Source: Methylobacterium sp. (GTDB taxonomy: Bacteria > Pseudomonadota > Alphaproteobacteria > Rhizobiales > Beijerinckiaceae). Taken from it: 7,450 nucleotides of DNA. The notes beneath the pieces were generated by a model. That model did not search any database. It was not told the origin of the DNA and was given only the letters and a program-made list of their open reading frames with translations. Location of the stretch: positions 1-7,450 of the forward strand of contig JAJKJG010000141.1 of the NCBI GenBank assembly GCA_021154065.1, read 5' to 3'. The position numbers and the translations under genes are program-made. This document shows, piece after piece, positions 5,847-7,450 of the stretch (within the stretch, counting starts at the first letter, position 1; each line of letters starts with the position of its first letter).

Positions 5847-6338
5847 TCAGGCGCTCGGACGTTTGAGCATGAACGCCTGGCGGCGGCACTCGGCGACGAG
5901 CGTCCCGTCCTGCTTGTAGGCGCGGTGAAGGAACTCGACGATGCCGGCGTTCGGCCGCGACTTCGAGTCCCGCTTGCCCGCGACCTCGGTCGTGGCGCTG
6001 ATCGTGTCGCCTTCGTAGAGCGGCGCCGGGAAGCGGACTTCGGTCATGCCGAGGTTGCCGATGGTCGTGCCGAGCGTGGTGTCGTTCACGGCGATGCCGA
6101 TCATCAGCCCAAGCGTGAACAGCGAGTTCATCAACGGCCGGCCCCACTCCGTTTCCGTGGCGCAGAAATGCGCGTCGATGTGGAGCGGCTGGGGATTGAG
6201 GGTCATGTTCGAGAACAGCATGTTGTCCATCTGCGTGACGGTCCGCGTCAGCCGATGGCGGAACACGCGCCCGATCTCGAAATCGTCGAAATACAGACCG
6301 CCGCGCGGGTGCGGCGCGGGCGCGGGGGAGAGGGCCAT
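5847..6338 (-). CDS. MaoC family (R)-hydratase-like protein, single hotdog
   Basis: This is a 163-residue single-hotdog MaoC-like protein. Family members hydrate 2-enoyl-CoA thioesters; in the ethylmalonyl-CoA and itaconate routes MaoC-type enzymes hydrate mesaconyl-CoA or itaconyl-CoA and a CitE-type lyase then cleaves the product. Visible: YFDDFEIG (16-23), TRTVTQMDNMLFSNMT (31-46), the active-site region LNPQPLHID (47-55), EWGRPLMNSLF (64-74), NDTTLGTTIGNLGM (85-98), RFPAPLYEGDTI (102-113), the SKSRPNAGIV stretch (125-134) and CRRQAFM (151-157). The classical hydratase-2 motif has Asp five residues before the catalytic His; here that position is Asn48, while His53 is kept. This appears typical of a MaoC subgroup found beside CitE-like lyases, but it leaves the mechanism open. 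The start at 6338 is chosen because GAGGA lies 7 nt upstream; a TTG at 6377 would give 13 more residues but would read through a perfect palindrome. It is the first gene of the pair. Confidence 0.9.
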   Translation of the reverse strand: MALSPAPAPHPRGGLYFDDFEIGRVFRHRLTRTVTQMDNMLFSNMTLNPQPLHIDAHFCATETEWGRPLMNSLFTLGLMIGIAVNDTTLGTTIGNLGMTEVRFPAPLYEGDTISATTEVAGKRDSKSRPNAGIVEFLHRAYKQDGTLVAECRRQAFMLKRPSA

Positions 6339-6345
6339 GATGCGA

Positions 6346-6350
6346 TCCTC
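6346..6350 (-). promoter_or_regulatory. ribosome binding site that sets the MaoC-like start
   Basis: On the minus strand GAGGA lies 7 nt upstream of the ATG at 6338. No comparable site precedes the longer in-frame TTG at 6377, so the shorter start is preferred. Confidence 0.65.
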
Positions 6351-6358
6351 GTCGGCGC

Positions 6359-6375
6359 GAAGGGCCAGGCCCTTC
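6359..6375. promoter_or_regulatory. perfect 17-bp palindrome upstream of the MaoC/CitE pair, candidate operator
   Basis: GAAGGGCCAGGCCCTTC is a perfect inverted repeat with 8-bp arms around a central A, beginning 20 bases upstream of the MaoC-like ATG and just beyond its ribosome binding site. Its odd centre and length suit a dimeric repressor operator (GntR-, TetR- or MarR-like proteins bind sites of this kind). The transcript could alternatively form a short hairpin (GAAGGG / CCCTTC). No regulator gene is adjacent, so the binding protein is unknown. The function is inference. Confidence 0.5.
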
Positions 6376-6407
6376 AAGGTTCATTTACCATAAACGCGCA
6401 GTCATAG

Positions 6408-6426
6408 GGCGGCGAGTCCAGCCGCC
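6408..6426. other. GC inverted repeat in the divergent MaoC / DUF2336 control region
   Basis: GGCGGC (6408-6413), a 7-base spacer holding a GANTC site (GAGTC, 6414-6418), then GCCGCC (6421-6426). It could be a hairpin in either leader or an operator; it may equally be chance in GC-rich DNA. I found no convincing -35/-10 pair in 6339-6504 for either direction. Confidence 0.25.
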
Positions 6427-6458
6427 TTCGGCTTGTCTCGACCACGGGAGGCCGGCGC

Positions 6459-6491
6459 ATGGAGCGCCGCTCGACCCAAGCCTCTTCATAG
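6459..6491 (+). CDS. possible 10-residue leader ORF upstream of the DUF2336 gene
   Basis: ATG at 6459 opens a short frame, MERRSTQASS, ending at TAG (6489-6491). A strong ribosome binding site, GGGAGG (6446-6451), lies 7 nt upstream, better than that of the following gene. The start codon sits in the 5-base loop of a perfect 6-bp hairpin (CGGCGC 6453-6458, GCGCCG 6464-6469), and the stop codon overlaps the AGGAGA ribosome binding site (6490-6495) of the DUF2336 gene. Translation of this leader could couple to, or control, the downstream gene. The peptide sequence shows no obvious attenuation run of one amino acid. Confidence 0.35.
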   Translation: MERRSTQASS

Positions 6492-6504
6492 GAGAGCGCC
6501 GGGC

Positions 6505-7450
6505 ATGATCGTTCGCCGATTTCTTCTCTGGGCGCGCAGCGCCGGGCCGGGACAACGGGCCAAAGCCGTGAGCGCGCTCGCCCGCGCCTACCTCACCTCG
6601 GCCCTCCCGCCGGACGACCGTTGGGAGGCCGAGACGGCCCTGACCGCCATGCTCGAAGATCCCTCGCCGTCGGTGCGGCGGGCGTTGGCGGATACGTTCG
6701 CCGACGCCGCGGACGCGCCCCGCCCTCTGATCGTGGCCCTCGCCAACGACCAGAGCGACATCGCCGCCGTGGTGCTCTCCCGCTCGCCCATCCTGAGCGA
6801 CGCCGACCTCATCGACTGCGCCGCGCTCGGCGACGAACTGGTCCAGACCGCCGTTGCGCTTCGCCGGACCGTCTCGATCCCGGTTGCGGCGGCGCTGGCC
6901 GAGATCGCGTCGCCGGTCGTGCTCTCGGCGCTCGCCGACAATCCGGGAGCGGACCTCCCGAACTCCGGGTTCAGGCGCATGCTGGAGCGCCACGGCGCGG
7001 ATGCGGCGTTAAGGGAGTCGCTGCTCAATCGGGTGAACTTGCCGCTCGACATCCGGCAGGCGATCGCGGTCGCGGTCGCCGACACGCTGTCGGACTTCGT
7101 GGTCGAGTGCGGCTGGCTGAGCCGTGAACGGAGCGAAAGGGTCACGCGGGAAGCGCGCGAGAAAGCGACGGTGGCTCACCCCGCCGCCGCGGGACTCGCC
7201 GACATGCAGCGCCTCGTGGCGCACCTGCGCCGCAGCGCGCAGTTGACTCCGGCGCTCATCCTGCGGGCGATCCTGTCGCGCAACCTGCTTTTCGCCGAGG
7301 CCGCGCTGGCGGATCTGACCGGGCTGCCGACGCGGCGCATCGCCGGGTTGATGCAGGATGCGAACAGCGCCGGCTTTGCGGCCCTGTATCGGCGGGCCGG
7401 GCTGCCGGGCAGCTTGAGGCTCGCTTTCGAAACAGCGCTCCTGGCGTTGC
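6505..7450 (+). CDS. DUF2336 domain-containing protein (partial, 3' end beyond the window)
   Basis: An open frame from the ATG at 6505 runs to the window edge, giving 315 residues with no stop. It matches what I know of the DUF2336 family, alphaproteobacterial proteins of unknown function with alpha-helical HEAT-like repeats. The N-terminal MIVRRFLLWARSAGPGQRAK and the segment LEDPSPSVRRALADTF (50-65) are typical. Helical repeats follow: PLIVALANDQSDIAAVVLSR (74-93), then SPILSDADLIDCAALGDELV (94-113), then VAAALAEIASPVVLSALADN (127-146). From about 175 the helices are longer and less regular. No signal peptide, membrane segment or catalytic motif is visible, so it is probably a cytosolic scaffold or interaction protein. 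AGGAGA (6490-6495) lies 9 nt before the ATG. It is divergent from the MaoC/CitE pair. Codon use matches its neighbours. Confidence 0.88.
   Translation, partial: MIVRRFLLWARSAGPGQRAKAVSALARAYLTSALPPDDRWEAETALTAMLEDPSPSVRRALADTFADAADAPRPLIVALANDQSDIAAVVLSRSPILSDADLIDCAALGDELVQTAVALRRTVSIPVAAALAEIASPVVLSALADNPGADLPNSGFRRMLERHGADAALRESLLNRVNLPLDIRQAIAVAVADTLSDFVVECGWLSRERSERVTREAREKATVAHPAAAGLADMQRLVAHLRRSAQLTPALILRAILSRNLLFAEAALADLTGLPTRRIAGLMQDANSAGFAALYRRAGLPGSLRLAFETALLAL

Noticed and set aside
5017..5919. A 300-codon plus-strand frame opposite the CoA lyase
   Set aside because: It is antisense to a gene with intact catalytic motifs and has no recognisable domain itself.
5845..6384. An upstream extension of the CoA lyase frame to 6384, giving a 477-residue protein
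   Set aside because: The extra 180 residues are the MaoC-like gene read out of frame. The lyase motif LLFVPGD begins right after the ATG at 5844, the normal N-terminus of the family.

Overview
The window is GC-rich and densely coded, with strong G/C preference at third codon positions. A DUF2336 gene, a MaoC-type hydratase paired with a CitE-type lyase, and the protein repertoire generally point to an alphaproteobacterium, probably Hyphomicrobiales (Rhizobiales). That placement is inference from gene content, not from a marker gene. I see no tRNA, rRNA, CRISPR array, insertion sequence or phage gene, so this looks like chromosomal housekeeping or metabolic sequence.

Layout. (1) Positions 96-3470, minus strand: a two-gene envelope operon. 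A large YfhO-type polytopic membrane protein (GT-C-like) comes first, followed 36 nt later by a secreted protein built from three copies of a ~82-residue beta-rich repeat. (2) Positions ~3471-3794: a divergent control region containing a possible very small minus-strand ORF, a GGAGAC/GTCTCC inverted repeat and two GANTC sites. (3) Positions 3795-5015, plus strand: a two-gene flavoprotein operon, a YdjA-like nitroreductase and a DIM6/NTAB-type flavin reductase family protein, 9 nt apart. (4) Positions 4951-6338, minus strand: a MaoC-like hydratase and a CitE-like CoA-ester lyase, 2 nt apart and probably translationally coupled. The lyase 3' end overlaps the flavin reductase 3' end by 65 nt, tail to tail. 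(5) Positions 6339-6504: a second divergent control region. It has a perfect 17-bp palindrome in front of maoC and, facing the other way, a 10-codon leader ORF whose start codon sits in a hairpin loop and whose stop overlaps the next ribosome binding site. (6) Position 6505 to the window end: a DUF2336 protein with HEAT-like repeats, cut off by the window edge.

How the genes work together: the MaoC/CitE pair suggests hydration of an unsaturated dicarboxylyl-CoA followed by retro-aldol/Claisen cleavage, as in mesaconyl-CoA or itaconyl-CoA handling. The flavoprotein pair suggests NAD(P)H/FMN reductive chemistry on an unknown substrate. The YfhO pair suggests cell-envelope glycan or lipid modification with a secreted partner. 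No clear novel defence or mobile system is present. The points most worth a second look are the palindrome, the hairpin-embedded leader ORF, the non-canonical MaoC active-site motif, the convergent overlap, and the triplicated secreted protein.
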